Assembly (NCBI GenBank): GCA_036522515.1
Contig: DATDFQ010000058.1
Coordinates: forward strand, 1-64,000
Reading direction: 5' to 3'
DNA length: 64,000 nt
Source of the DNA: Bacteroidota bacterium
Lineage (GTDB): Bacteria > Bacteroidota > Ignavibacteria > UBA10030 > SZUA-254
In this document: positions 9,656 to 18,996 of the stretch, in pieces
Layout of the letters: every line of letters begins with the position of its first letter
Numbering within the stretch: position 1 is the stretch's first letter
Made by a program: the position numbers and the translations under genes
Notes under the pieces: model-generated
The model's database searches: none
Told to the model about the DNA's origin: nothing
What the model saw: only the letters and a program-made list of their open reading frames with translations

Positions 9656-10525
9656 CTACCGATCCCTCGCGGAGACGATCCTCTCCAGCTCCGACACCAC
9701 CAGCCGGGGATTGTCGTCGAGGAAGTGTCTCGAGAATCGCCGCGCGCGGCGCACCTCGTTCTCATCGATGGTTGCGAAGACCAGATCTTCTTCGAACAAT
9801 TTCGCCTGGACGGAAATCTCGCCGTTGGGGGCGACCACCTCTGACCCGCCCCAGAAGTTCACCCCGTCCTCAATCCCGACGCGGTTGCAGAAGACCACGT
9901 AGGAGCTCAGCAACCTCGCGTACGCCTTGTGCTGTTCGGTGTTGACCCGCGCGTTCGCGATCCGCTCCCCTTCTCCCGCGAGCCGGGTGGGACTCGCGGC
10001 AATGCCGATGATGACCTGCGCGCCTGCCTGGGCCAGCAGATACGGCAGCGGCAGGTGCCAGAGGTCCTCGCAGATCAGGACTCCGAGCCTGCCCAGGATG
10101 GAATCGAACGCCCGCACCGAATCCCCCGGACTGAAGTACCTGAGCTCCTCGAACATGCCGTAGGCCGGCGGGTAGACTTTCCGGTGAACCGATCGCACCG
10201 TCTGCCGCTCGAAGAACAGCGCGGAATTGTGGATCCCGAATCCGGCCGTCTCCTCGACGCATCCCAGAAGAATGGAAATATCCGAGCTCGCCCTGATGAT
10301 ATCGCGGAGCGGGTGGGCGTCCTGGCTGCCGGCTCCGGGGGCTGCGATCGCGACGTCCCAGTTGCTGTCCTTCAGGGAGTACCCTGTCAGGCTCAGCTCC
10401 GGAAACACCACGAGGTCGGCGCCGCCCTCGCGCGCCCTCGCGATAAACTCGAGGTGGTGCTGCACGTTCTTTTTGAGATCGGCAAGGACGTTGTCCACCT
10501 GCGCGAGCGCCAGCGTAAACTTCAT
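9656..10525 (-). CDS. carbon-nitrogen hydrolase, nitrilase superfamily
   Basis: A 289-residue cytoplasmic C-N hydrolase. The Glu-Lys-Cys catalytic triad is visible: Glu in VVFPELSLTGY (about residue 43), Lys in VHRKVYPPAYG (about 118) and Cys in GVLICEDLWH (about 152). Length is normal for the superfamily. The context (between asnS and a response regulator) does not give the substrate. Members of this branch include amidases and the glutaminase domain of NAD synthetase; the ICEDLW motif is shared with the latter, but no NAD-synthetase domain is attached. Start ATG at 10525. Confidence 0.85.
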   Translation of the reverse strand: MKFTLALAQVDNVLADLKKNVQHHLEFIARAREGGADLVVFPELSLTGYSLKDSNWDVAIAAPGAGSQDAHPLRDIIRASSDISILLGCVEETAGFGIHNSALFFERQTVRSVHRKVYPPAYGMFEELRYFSPGDSVRAFDSILGRLGVLICEDLWHLPLPYLLAQAGAQVIIGIAASPTRLAGEGERIANARVNTEQHKAYARLLSSYVVFCNRVGIEDGVNFWGGSEVVAPNGEISVQAKLFEEDLVFATIDENEVRRARRFSRHFLDDNPRLVVSELERIVSARDR

Positions 10526-10565
10526 CGGATTCCCCCGGCCGGGGTCGTCTGGAGGCCTCCGCGCA

Positions 10566-11240
10566 TCAGGAGAGATCGATCATCCGGATGTCCTTGATGT
10601 ACTTGATCGTCCTGTCGACCTTGAGGGAGCGGAGCTTTTCCAGCTTGTCGGCGATCCTCGCGACGTTCTCCTCGATGATTTTCACGAAGTTTTTCTGGAT
10701 TTCCGGCGGAAGCACCGCCCTGAGGCTGCCGGAAGTCCGCTTCATCTCAACGAGCGGGGTCTCGAAATCCTTGATGACGCGGGCGAGGGTCTCGTGAATC
10801 GCCTGGAGCCTCTGCCGGCTGATCTCGATTCCCATCAGCTGGTCCTTCAGGCGGCGTTTTTCAATCACGCTCAGGACCGTTTTGGGCAGCACCGGCGAGC
10901 TGATCTCCTCCTTGACGAGGTAATCGTCGATTCCAACCTTCATGACGTCGACGGCGAGATCAAAGTCCTTGTTGACGGTCAGGAACACGACCGGCGTCGT
11001 GATGTTCTTCTTCCGCATCTCTTTGGTGATCTCGAGGCCGTTTTTGCCCGGAAGAAAGTAATCCATCAGGACGATATCGATCTCCTGGTTGGTCTCGAGC
11101 TCCGCGATCGCCTCGGCGTGATTTTCCTTCCATACGACCGAAAATGCGTCCTTGTCAAACCGGCGAAGGTAGACCTGCACCAGCTTGGCGAAATCCTTAT
11201 TGTCTTCGACAAGGAGTATGTTGATTTTCTTTTCGTCCAA
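10566..11240 (-). CDS. response regulator, REC domain with helical C-terminus
   Basis: A 224-residue protein. Residues 5-125 form a receiver domain with acidic pocket E12/D13, predicted phospho-acceptor D60 (VLMDYFLPG) and the lysine in DDYLVKEE. The remaining about 95 residues (KRRLKDQLMGIEISRQR...) look helical or coiled-coil with no DNA-binding motif, so the output is probably protein-protein. The start is TTG at 11240, chosen because GGAGAGAA stands 4-11 bases before it and no in-frame ATG gives a full receiver domain. It lies just downstream of the giant kinase gene on the same strand and is a likely partner. Confidence 0.88.
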   Translation of the reverse strand: MDEKKINILLVEDNKDFAKLVQVYLRRFDKDAFSVVWKENHAEAIAELETNQEIDIVLMDYFLPGKNGLEITKEMRKKNITTPVVFLTVNKDFDLAVDVMKVGIDDYLVKEEISSPVLPKTVLSVIEKRRLKDQLMGIEISRQRLQAIHETLARVIKDFETPLVEMKRTSGSLRAVLPPEIQKNFVKIIEENVARIADKLEKLRSLKVDRTIKYIKDIRMIDLS

Positions 11241-11280
11241 GGTTCTCTCCTAGCAAATGATGGAACAACCCTAGCCATCT

Positions 11281-11408
11281 GTCATCCTGAGGGAGCGCAG
11301 CGCCTTCTTGTCATCCTGAGGGAGCGGAGCGACCGAAGGATCTGCGGCGTCTCCCGGCAAGATCCTTCGCTGCGCTCAGGATGACAACTTTGAGCTCAGG
11401 ATGACAGG
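11281..11408. repeat. composite TCATCCTGAG inverted repeat
   Basis: Two direct arms beginning GTCATCCTGAGGGAGCG (from 11281 and 11309) face two inverted arms ending CGCTCAGGATGACA (about 11359-11386) and GAGCTCAGGATGACA (about 11393-11407). The arms could fold into one large hairpin with GATCCTTCG/CGAAGGATC at its core. Related copies are at 17171-17237 and 45925-46001. The whole spacer between the response regulator and the giant kinase is made of this element. Confidence 0.75.
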
Positions 11409-11412
11409 CGCG

Positions 11413-14400
11413 CTATGTCCCGGTGATGCCGGACGCGGGGAATGACAAATAAAACGTCGAGCCCTTCCCCAGTTCAGATTCGACCCAGACCCTTCCGCCG
11501 TGCCTCTCCATGATCTTCTTGACGATCGCGAGGCCGGCGCCGCTCCCCTCGTACAGCTCGCGGGGATGCAGACGTTGAAAGATGACGAAAATCTTTTCGA
11601 AGAACTCCGGCTCGATCCCGATCCCGTTGTCCCTGACGCTGAAAAGATATGAATTATTTTCGCCATTGTGAAATCCGATTTCGACGACCGGATCGGGCCG
11701 GTCGGTGAACTTGACCGCGTTGCCGATCAGGTTCCGGAACAGGACTTTGAGCTGCGTCTCGTTTCCGTACACGCTCGGGAGGTCCGCCGGGACGATCATC
11801 CGGACCTTCTTCTGACGGATCGTGAACTCCATGTCCGCCGTGATCTCGTCGATCAGGGACTTCACCTGGACCATCTTGAACGCCTCCATCGGCCGGCTCA
11901 TCCGGGAGAGCATCAGCAGGTCGTCGATCAGGCCTTTCATTCTGGTCGAAGCCGCGACGATGGAATCGAGATATTCCCTTCCCTCCGCTTGTATGACGCC
12001 GCCGTAATCCGACTGGAGGATCCGGCTGAACCCTTCGACGCTGATCAGCGGCTCCTTCAGATCGTGCGATACAACGTAGGTGAAATCATCCAGCTCCTTG
12101 TTCCGCTGTTGAATCTCGTGGGAGATCCTGATCGTTTCCTCGTAAAGCTTTCCCTTTTCGAGCGCGATCGCGGTGAGGCTCGCTACGCTCTCAAGCACCC
12201 GGGCCTGCGCGTCGGTGATCTGGCCTCCCGCAGCGGAGGTGATCGACATGATCCCCATGATGGCCTCCTTGGAGAGCATCGGGACGTTGATCGACCTGCC
12301 CGAGTGATCGCGGTAGGAGCTCTTCGTGGAAAGGACCGACCATTTCGCGCTGTCGAGCCGGACCGGAGCGGGTGGGGCGATCTCGGTCATGACGATCCGT
12401 TCGCCCTCCGCGACCCTGACGCGAAACGCGGGGCGGCTTGTCTCGGTGGAAGGGTCGTAGAAATCGATCCGGAACTCCTCGTAGGGAACGATCCGCTCGC
12501 TGCTCTCGCACACGGCAAGAAAGATCTGGTCGATGTCCAGAGTCGAGGTAAGCTCCTGGCTCAGCTCGTAGAGAGCCGTCAGGCGGTCGATCTGCTCGCG
12601 CAACTGGGCGTAGAGCCGTGCGTTCTCGATGGCCGCTCCGAGCTGATTTCCCACGAGGGAGAGGAGGCGGCGCTCCTGTTCGGGAAATCCGTGCGGTTGC
12701 CGGTACAGGAGATTGAGGGCCCCCTGCGCGACCTCCTTCGAGGCCAGCGGAATAATCGCCATCGCATCCAGGCCCGTGGCTCGAAGCAACTCCCTGTTCT
12801 TCGGAATGACCCGCTGATCCTGATACGCCTTCTCGGAGATGTACGTGGGCGTGTTGCGCTCGACGGCCTTGCCGGTGACCGAGTCGGAGGGGGTAAGCCG
12901 CGAGATCGACGGGACAACCGACTCGTCGAAGCCCGACTGCTTCACCAGCAGGAGATCGGTCCCTTCGGTCTCCCTGAGATAGACGAGCGCGACATCCGCC
13001 TCCATCGCCTTCTTGAGGAGGGGAACCGCGCCTTCCAGTATGTCCTCGATCCGGAGCGAGGTGCTGGCGAGCGCAGAAATCTCATTCAGAGCCAGGAGCT
13101 GCTCGTTGTTCCGCTTGAGCACCTCCTCGGCGTGCTTGACCTCCGTGATGTCCACGTGCGCGAACACAAGCCCGGTGATGCGCTGGCCGATCAGCATCGG
13201 GTTGATCGTAAGCTGGTAGACCCGATCCCGCGCCGGAAACCGGACGGTGTGCTCCTCGGAGAAAAACCGGATCGATCCTGCCAGCAATTGATCCACCACC
13301 GCCTGAATCTTGAGTTTCAGCGCGGGGTCGGGGAGGAAATCGAACAGGTTGGGGTTGACCCCGTCGGCCGGCGAATCCATTCCGCATTCACGGAGGTATT
13401 CATGCCATGCCTTGTTCCCTTCCCGTATCCTGCACTGTGGATCGACGGTGTAAACGATGCTGTCGATCGAATTGAGAAGCGTATGGACGTACGCGGCGTC
13501 GTCGCTCACCTGCCGGAACAGGTTCACCCGGTCGATGACACTGCCGAGCTCCTGGGCGAGGGGCTCGAGGATTCCCACGTGCTCCTCGGAGAAGGCGTAC
13601 GGCTCCGAGCTCCCGATATTGAGGGCGCCGATCAGCTGTCCCTTCAGCCTGATGGGAATGGCGATCTGGGAGCGCAGCCCCTTCGCCAGCGACGCCATCT
13701 CCCGGAGCTTCGGATCGGCTGCAAGGTCATTCACCACGACGGGACGGTTTTCCCGGAGCGCGAACTGCGTGATGGTCTTCCCCAGGGGGATTGACGAACC
13801 CTTGAGCGAGGAGCGCGTGCCGGCGGCTGCGAACACCACCAGCGTGTCCGCGCGGTCCCCGACCAGGCCGATGTCGATCATGTCTGAGGCGAGTACGTCG
13901 TTGATCTCCTTCACCACCGCCGCGAAGACGACCTCAAAATTCATGGTTTGGTTCGCGGTTCCGATGACCCTGTTGATCATCTCGATCTGCTTGTTCCGGT
14001 GCTCAAGGTCCTTCGTGAGCCTGGCCCGCTCGGTGATGTCTCTCGCGATGTTCAGCATGGCGACCGGCTCGCCCATAGAATTTCTGAGAAGCGTCGTGCT
14101 CAGGCTTACCGAGATGGAGTGGCCGGCCTTCCCTTTCCATGTCATGTCGAAATCATGAAGCCAGTTCCGGTCCCTCAGGTTGGAGATCCACGTGACGTAC
14201 CGCCCCATCTCCTCCTCGACCAGCCACGGGTACGGGAACGAGAGACCGAGGGCCTCCGCGCGGGGATAGCCGAGCAGCTCGACGAACGGCTTGTTCACCT
14301 GGAGAAGTTTCCCTTCGAGGTCGGTGATGATAAGGATGTCGGCCATCGTATCGATGATGTTCCGGAGGACCTGCTCCGATTCGCGCAGATCGGTCTCGAG

Positions 14401-17100
14401 TTTCTTCCGGAAGGTGACGTCGGTGACAATACCCATCAATCCCGTGACCGAGCCCGAGGCATCGCGGAGCGGCGAGAACGAGCCGCGGAGAATTCCCTTT
14501 TTCCCGGTCCGCGGAATTTCATACGATATCCCGTCCGACCTCACCGTCTGGCCTTCGAGCACCTGGGAGAGCAGAGAAGAGAGATCGCGGTCGTCGTATC
14601 CCGGGAGAGTCTCGGCGGCAGGCCTGCCCGCCACCTCCTCCGGGCTCAATCCGGTGATTTCCTCCATTCCCCGGTTCCATTGCAGGCACCGAAGCTGCCG
14701 GTCGTACGCGAACACCCCCTCTTCGATTTTGGAGACGATTTCATCCCTCCGGCGGGCATCCGCGCCGGCGCTCTCCTCGCGGAGCCGCTCATCCGTGATG
14801 TCGGTGATGATGCCCGAAGGACGAGCGTCCCCTTGTTCGCCCTCCTTCCCCTGTTTCATCGTGTCCCGCACCCACCGGTAGGAGGCCTTCCCCTTGGGAC
14901 GGACCCGGTATTCCCTGACCGCGCTTGTGCCGTCGGAATGCCCGCGAATCGTGGCCTCCAAAAGCAGCTTCTTGTCGTCCGGATGGATGAGTGAGAGCCA
15001 GAGAGTCTTGTTCCGGTAAAACTCCCGTTGTGCATATCCCACAAGGCGTTCGACCCCGGGACTTATGAATTCAATCGAGCCTCCCGGAGATCCGATATAA
15101 AGGACGTCCGGGATGCCCGCAATGAGGGCTGCATACTCTTCCTCCCGGGCCTTGATCTCGTTGTAGATCATCGAGGTTTCAATCGAGGAGCCGAGCTGGT
15201 GCCCGATCGCCGAGAGGAGATCCGGAGAGTATCTCTCCTCCCGCTCTTCGCGCTTGGAGCAGAGGAGCAGGATCCCCACTAATCGTTCGCGGCTTACCAG
15301 AGGGATGAGGCAGATCGCTCCCACTCCGGCCTCTTTCCAGAGGGCCCGGAACGGGAGGTGGCTCGGATATTTTCTGATCTGGAAGAGATGAGGCGCCAGC
15401 GTCTTCGTGACAAATCCGCCCAGCCCGGTGTCGCGTTCGAGGGTATCGAGTGTCTTGAGAATCGTTGCGGGGAGGCCGCGGTGCGCGCTGATTTTTAATA
15501 CCCCTGTCGCAGGGGGCGAGGCCGAGTAGAGGGCCCCCATTTGCCAGCCGAGAACATCCATGATATTGGCGAGGCTCGACCGGAGCATCTTCGGGATGTC
15601 CGCGGTGACCGCGCCCGAAGGAACAACCTCGCGCAGCAGCTTTTGTTCCTCAAGCCTTCGGCGCACCTCTTCCCCGGCCAGCGTTTCGCGCGTGATATCG
15701 CGCAAATAGACGAGGGTTCTCCCTTTGACATGCTTGAACGGAACGATCGCCGCTTCGATTTCGACCTTCCCCCCGTCCTTCCGGAGTCCTCGAAACCGGA
15801 CGACTTTCAACGGCTCCCCTCCCAGGTCCTTCCGCGTGCCCCCCTCCTTCAGCCATGAGAGCTCCGGGTCTTCCTGAAACCGGGTGTATTCCTTCCCGAC
15901 GATCTCCTCAACGGCTTCGTATCCGAATAGGTCTAGAAACGCACGGTTCACGTAGAAGTACTTTCCGTCCTCGATCATCGCGAGGGCCGCGGAGGTCCGT
16001 TCGACGAGCTCGCGGTTCTGCGCCTCGGAAGCCGCCAGCTTCCGAAGCTGATCATGCTCCCTTTCCATCTGCAACCGGGGGCCTGCGTCCCGGATAATGC
16101 CCAGATAGATACCGTGGTCGAGTTTCCCAGCGCTAAGCTCAACCTGAAGCGTCTTTCCATTTTTTCGGATCAGGTCGACGTCGACCCGCCCTTTCTTCTT
16201 CTTGCGGAACTCTGCCAGGAATCTCAGGAAACGGATGCGATGAGCGGGTGAGATCAGGGTTAACGGATTCAGAATGCGCAGTTCGTCTTCGGAATACCCC
16301 ACCGCCCTCTCCAATTCCGCGTTCGCTTCGCGGTACCCCCCGTCGAGCGCGAAGAGGAACATCGCCTCCTGTGCCCTTCGGAAAACTTCCTGATACGCGC
16401 TTGTGGCGGGGAAGACGGATCCCTCCAGCGCCCTCATGCGGTTCCCCTGGGCTTCGTTCGGGATCGCCTCAACCGGCTCATCCGTGCGGGAGGGGGGCCT
16501 CGACAGATCCTTCGGCTCAAACCGGAACGGGATCGAGCCGCCGGGAAGATATTTACCCCTGAGCGCGATGAGAGAACAGAAGAGATCCTGCTTGTAGGTG
16601 TTGAAATCGAGGCATGCCGTGGCTGAGTCTTTGAGAAGACCGAGAGTATCCAGCCCCAACCCCGGCTTCAACGCGCTGGCGATGAGGACCGACCTCTGCT
16701 CCGATGCAATCTTCGAAAGAAGCCTGAATAATTCCACTACCCGACGCTCGCTCCGGAGAAGAGCCTTCCATGCCGAGAGGTCCTCGAGGACGATGTATCG
16801 TCCTTTCCCCCATTTTTTCACCGCGCGGCCGATCGCCCCGGGTGAAGATTGGGATTTCGGACCCGCAAAGGTGAGGGACTTCAAGCGGTAGGCGTTGCGC
16901 AATTCCTCGCAAGGAGAGTCGTCCGCAGCCAGGTAGAGGACAGGGATCTGCATGGAGGAGGAGTATTCGGAGAGGGGTTGAATCAGATCCCGCCGCTCTC
17001 CTTCCGAGGAGATCAGCGAGAGAAGCACATCCCCGGGTGTCACATTTCCGATGGCCTGATCGAGCCTAGGGAGCCCGGTGGAGAAAAACTTACGCGGCAT
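11413..17100 (-). CDS. giant multi-PAS/GAF sensor histidine kinase
   Basis: A 1895-residue soluble sensor kinase. Residues 1-200 resemble a KaiC/RecA-like domain (STGLPRLDQAIG...PGDVLL) but lack a Walker A lysine motif, so this domain is degenerate. Then come about six PAS domains (near 235, 365, 680, 810, 935 and 1240) and about four GAF domains (near 510, 1070, 1370 and 1540). The kinase core follows: H-box with H1679 in VVSHDLKEPL, N-box FRNLIGNAVKF, G1 DNGIGIEP, and G2 GSGAGLAIVKK. No transmembrane segment is visible, so it should sense cytoplasmic signals. A promoter lies at 17136-17164. Probable partner: the response regulator at 10566-11240. Domain borders are by eye. Confidence 0.88.
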   Translation of the reverse strand: MPRKFFSTGLPRLDQAIGNVTPGDVLLSLISSEGERRDLIQPLSEYSSSMQIPVLYLAADDSPCEELRNAYRLKSLTFAGPKSQSSPGAIGRAVKKWGKGRYIVLEDLSAWKALLRSERRVVELFRLLSKIASEQRSVLIASALKPGLGLDTLGLLKDSATACLDFNTYKQDLFCSLIALRGKYLPGGSIPFRFEPKDLSRPPSRTDEPVEAIPNEAQGNRMRALEGSVFPATSAYQEVFRRAQEAMFLFALDGGYREANAELERAVGYSEDELRILNPLTLISPAHRIRFLRFLAEFRKKKKGRVDVDLIRKNGKTLQVELSAGKLDHGIYLGIIRDAGPRLQMEREHDQLRKLAASEAQNRELVERTSAALAMIEDGKYFYVNRAFLDLFGYEAVEEIVGKEYTRFQEDPELSWLKEGGTRKDLGGEPLKVVRFRGLRKDGGKVEIEAAIVPFKHVKGRTLVYLRDITRETLAGEEVRRRLEEQKLLREVVPSGAVTADIPKMLRSSLANIMDVLGWQMGALYSASPPATGVLKISAHRGLPATILKTLDTLERDTGLGGFVTKTLAPHLFQIRKYPSHLPFRALWKEAGVGAICLIPLVSRERLVGILLLCSKREEREERYSPDLLSAIGHQLGSSIETSMIYNEIKAREEEYAALIAGIPDVLYIGSPGGSIEFISPGVERLVGYAQREFYRNKTLWLSLIHPDDKKLLLEATIRGHSDGTSAVREYRVRPKGKASYRWVRDTMKQGKEGEQGDARPSGIITDITDERLREESAGADARRRDEIVSKIEEGVFAYDRQLRCLQWNRGMEEITGLSPEEVAGRPAAETLPGYDDRDLSSLLSQVLEGQTVRSDGISYEIPRTGKKGILRGSFSPLRDASGSVTGLMGIVTDVTFRKKLETDLRESEQVLRNIIDTMADILIITDLEGKLLQVNKPFVELLGYPRAEALGLSFPYPWLVEEEMGRYVTWISNLRDRNWLHDFDMTWKGKAGHSISVSLSTTLLRNSMGEPVAMLNIARDITERARLTKDLEHRNKQIEMINRVIGTANQTMNFEVVFAAVVKEINDVLASDMIDIGLVGDRADTLVVFAAAGTRSSLKGSSIPLGKTITQFALRENRPVVVNDLAADPKLREMASLAKGLRSQIAIPIRLKGQLIGALNIGSSEPYAFSEEHVGILEPLAQELGSVIDRVNLFRQVSDDAAYVHTLLNSIDSIVYTVDPQCRIREGNKAWHEYLRECGMDSPADGVNPNLFDFLPDPALKLKIQAVVDQLLAGSIRFFSEEHTVRFPARDRVYQLTINPMLIGQRITGLVFAHVDITEVKHAEEVLKRNNEQLLALNEISALASTSLRIEDILEGAVPLLKKAMEADVALVYLRETEGTDLLLVKQSGFDESVVPSISRLTPSDSVTGKAVERNTPTYISEKAYQDQRVIPKNRELLRATGLDAMAIIPLASKEVAQGALNLLYRQPHGFPEQERRLLSLVGNQLGAAIENARLYAQLREQIDRLTALYELSQELTSTLDIDQIFLAVCESSERIVPYEEFRIDFYDPSTETSRPAFRVRVAEGERIVMTEIAPPAPVRLDSAKWSVLSTKSSYRDHSGRSINVPMLSKEAIMGIMSITSAAGGQITDAQARVLESVASLTAIALEKGKLYEETIRISHEIQQRNKELDDFTYVVSHDLKEPLISVEGFSRILQSDYGGVIQAEGREYLDSIVAASTRMKGLIDDLLMLSRMSRPMEAFKMVQVKSLIDEITADMEFTIRQKKVRMIVPADLPSVYGNETQLKVLFRNLIGNAVKFTDRPDPVVEIGFHNGENNSYLFSVRDNGIGIEPEFFEKIFVIFQRLHPRELYEGSGAGLAIVKKIMERHGGRVWVESELGKGSTFYLSFPASGITGT

Positions 17101-17135
17101 GTCGGAAGAATCGAGCGCTGGTCATCTCTGCGTTA

Positions 17136-17164
17136 AATGTACCAAACTTTGAAGAGGGGGTCAA
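17136..17164 (-). promoter_or_regulatory. promoter of giant histidine kinase
   Basis: On the minus strand: -35 TTGACC (17164-17159), 17-base spacer, -10 TACATT (17141-17136). The predicted start is near 17129, about 29 bases before the ATG at 17100. Consensus match by eye. Confidence 0.55.
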
Positions 17165-17170
17165 CTCTGC

Positions 17171-17237
17171 TGTCATCCTGAACGAAGTGAAGGATCTCCC
17201 CGGCATCGAGACCCTTCGCTGGCGCTCAGGGTGACAA
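17171..17237. repeat. TCATCCTGA inverted repeat, divergent copy
   Basis: Arms TGTCATCCTGAACGAAGTGAAGG and ACCCTTCGCTGGCGCTCAGGGTGACA face each other around a short loop. The outer and inner stem segments correspond to those in the copies at 11281-11408 and 45925-46001, with base changes on both sides of the stem. Confidence 0.7.
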
Positions 17238-17254
17238 CGCGCGGTCCATCCAAG

Positions 17255-17290
17255 AAAAAGGGCGATCCGTTTGCGGCAGATCGCCCTTCG
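17255..17290 (-). terminator. intrinsic terminator after the 463-residue OMP gene
   Basis: On the minus strand a GGGCGATC stem (17287-17280 pairing with 17268-17261) encloses a short loop and is followed by TTTTTCTT (down to 17253). It stands about 24 bases past the stop of the outer-membrane protein gene, which ends at 17314. Confidence 0.8.
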
Positions 17291-17313
17291 AACCAACAAC
17301 CGCTACCGTTCGA

Positions 17314-18705
17314 TTAGTCGCCGAAAGCGAAGCTGGCGGTCAGGTAGCCAAACGAATTGATATTGTCCGAGGCGCCGATCAAACCGAGGCCGCGGCGGAG
17401 CGCTTCTTCGCTCACCGTTGCATCGATACACGCACCGCCGAACTTGAATCCGAGACCCATCGTCACCATACCGTCATAGTTCCCCGGGTTGATCCCACCG
17501 ATCGACACAAAGCTGTTCGGGGCGGAGAAGTTCGACTCGCTCGTTCCCCCGGTCGATTCCGATTTGGTATTAATCTTGCCGATCGAGCGGAAATACCCGG
17601 CCCGTCCTGCAAGCCAATCGGTAAACCACCACTCACCGCCGAGGTTTAGCACGGGTATGGCGGTATAGGTGATTGTGTTTGTGATGGATCCAGTTGGCAA
17701 AGGCGCATTGTATTCGCCCTTCAGACGCAAGGACTGCCAGCTCACACCGCCCGCGAAATAGAATGAAGATGTGCGGTACTCACCGCCGGCGCCGAGTGCG
17801 TAGGCGAGAACCGTCGCTTTTTCGCTAATCTGAGTACCCGATACGGTACTGGGCGGAACATCTTCCTTCGGTTCCGCGGAGATCGAAACGAGGGTTCCGT
17901 ACGGCACGAAGTTGAATTTGCTGCTGACGTTTAGCTTGAAACGCAGGTTTGCCTGAAACTCGGACGCTGAAGAGGAATAATTCCCCGAGTTCGCTGCAAC
18001 CACCGGTGAGCTCGTCCGGTTGTCAGTTGCTTTGTCGTTCCTATATGCGACGCTCGCATCCAGCGATGAACCGCCGCCAAGATTCGCATTCACGCCGCCA
18101 CGAACCCCCCACATACTTGAAGAAGCTTCCCTGGTTCCGGAAGTGGGTGTGGAGGTATTGAAATTATTGTCTGAATTGGACCAACCATACATAAATCCAA
18201 CACCGAAATCAATCGAGCTGGCACGATAGGCGGCGCTGGCTTCCCAGACATTCGCAATCGCTGGAATGCTTTGCGCTGTGCGGGGGGCCTGCGTGAAGGC
18301 GGGAAATAGTCCGCCGCCGGCGATCAGGGTGTTGTTCAGGTTTGCCGCTGACGGGTCGTAGCTCAGAATGGCACCCACCGACCATTGGTCGTTAAGCCCG
18401 AATGCCACACCGGCAAACTGATGGCCGTACCCGTCGTCTCCGATCGGGCCGCCGCCACTCGAGAGTCCCGTCAAGGCGCCTCCTGCTACATTGGCCCAAG
18501 CATAATCGCGATAAGAGGCCTGATATGCAGGATTCACCAGCATCAGAGACGGATCATCCATAATGAATGGATTGAGAACAAGCATCGTTCCGGCGTTGGA
18601 GCCGCCCATCGCTAATTCGCGGGCGATTCCACCGGGCTTGGCCTGCCCGAACAGGCTGACGATGCCTGCGACCAGGAGGAACGCTACCAGAGTAAATCTT
18701 TTCAT
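17314..18705 (-). CDS. outer-membrane beta-barrel protein (OMPP1/FadL or PorV-like)
   Basis: A 463-residue exported protein with a clear Sec signal peptide (MKRFTLVAFLLVAGIVSLFGQ, cleavage near residue 20-21). After this come alternating amphipathic strands rich in Gly, Ser, Asn and aromatics, ending in LTASFAFGD, a barrel-like C-terminus. The early RELAMGGSNAG and NPFIMDDPSLMLVNPA segments resemble OMPP1/FadL- and PorV-type barrels (AMGGA...DASAMFWNPA). It could be a general transporter or a T9SS accessory barrel. Strong promoter at 18835-18863, leader about 120 bases, own terminator at 17255-17290, so a single-gene unit. Exact function not assigned. Confidence 0.75.
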   Translation of the reverse strand: MKRFTLVAFLLVAGIVSLFGQAKPGGIARELAMGGSNAGTMLVLNPFIMDDPSLMLVNPAYQASYRDYAWANVAGGALTGLSSGGGPIGDDGYGHQFAGVAFGLNDQWSVGAILSYDPSAANLNNTLIAGGGLFPAFTQAPRTAQSIPAIANVWEASAAYRASSIDFGVGFMYGWSNSDNNFNTSTPTSGTREASSSMWGVRGGVNANLGGGSSLDASVAYRNDKATDNRTSSPVVAANSGNYSSSASEFQANLRFKLNVSSKFNFVPYGTLVSISAEPKEDVPPSTVSGTQISEKATVLAYALGAGGEYRTSSFYFAGGVSWQSLRLKGEYNAPLPTGSITNTITYTAIPVLNLGGEWWFTDWLAGRAGYFRSIGKINTKSESTGGTSESNFSAPNSFVSIGGINPGNYDGMVTMGLGFKFGGACIDATVSEEALRRGLGLIGASDNINSFGYLTASFAFGD

Positions 18706-18834
18706 ATTACCCCTCTATGAATGTGAAGAATAGTGTGATTAAAGGTACATAATGAGTTCAAATAAGACGCACACAAAGCGCGCAACCGATATGGAATTAA
18801 ACTTATCATTATGTACGATACAGCGAACGGAAAG

Positions 18835-18863
18835 AGTATAGCAAATTATTAAATGTTTGTCAA
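18835..18863 (-). promoter_or_regulatory. consensus sigma-70 promoter
   Basis: On the minus strand: -35 TTGACA (18863-18858), exactly 17 bases, -10 TATACT (18840-18835). This is a near-perfect primary-sigma promoter for the 463-residue barrel gene, with start point near 18828 and a leader of about 120 bases. Confidence 0.85.
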
Positions 18864-18937
18864 GTCTTTTCTGCTTTATCCTTTAACTAATGCCCATAAC
18901 TCCTTATATTCGAGTAATTTAATCGACCCGGACCGCC

Positions 18938-18973
18938 CGAAAACAAGAAAGGAAGCCCTTGGGGCTTCCTTTC
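18938..18973 (-). terminator. intrinsic terminator after the 194-residue OMP gene
   Basis: A 12-base-pair stem GAAAGGAAGCCC (18947-18958) pairs with GGGCTTCCTTTC (18962-18973) around a tiny loop. On the minus strand it is followed by TTGTTTTC. It sits 24 bases past the stop of the gene ending at 18997. Confidence 0.85.
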
Positions 18974-18996
18974 GAGTCTGGAACTGAAGAAATGAC

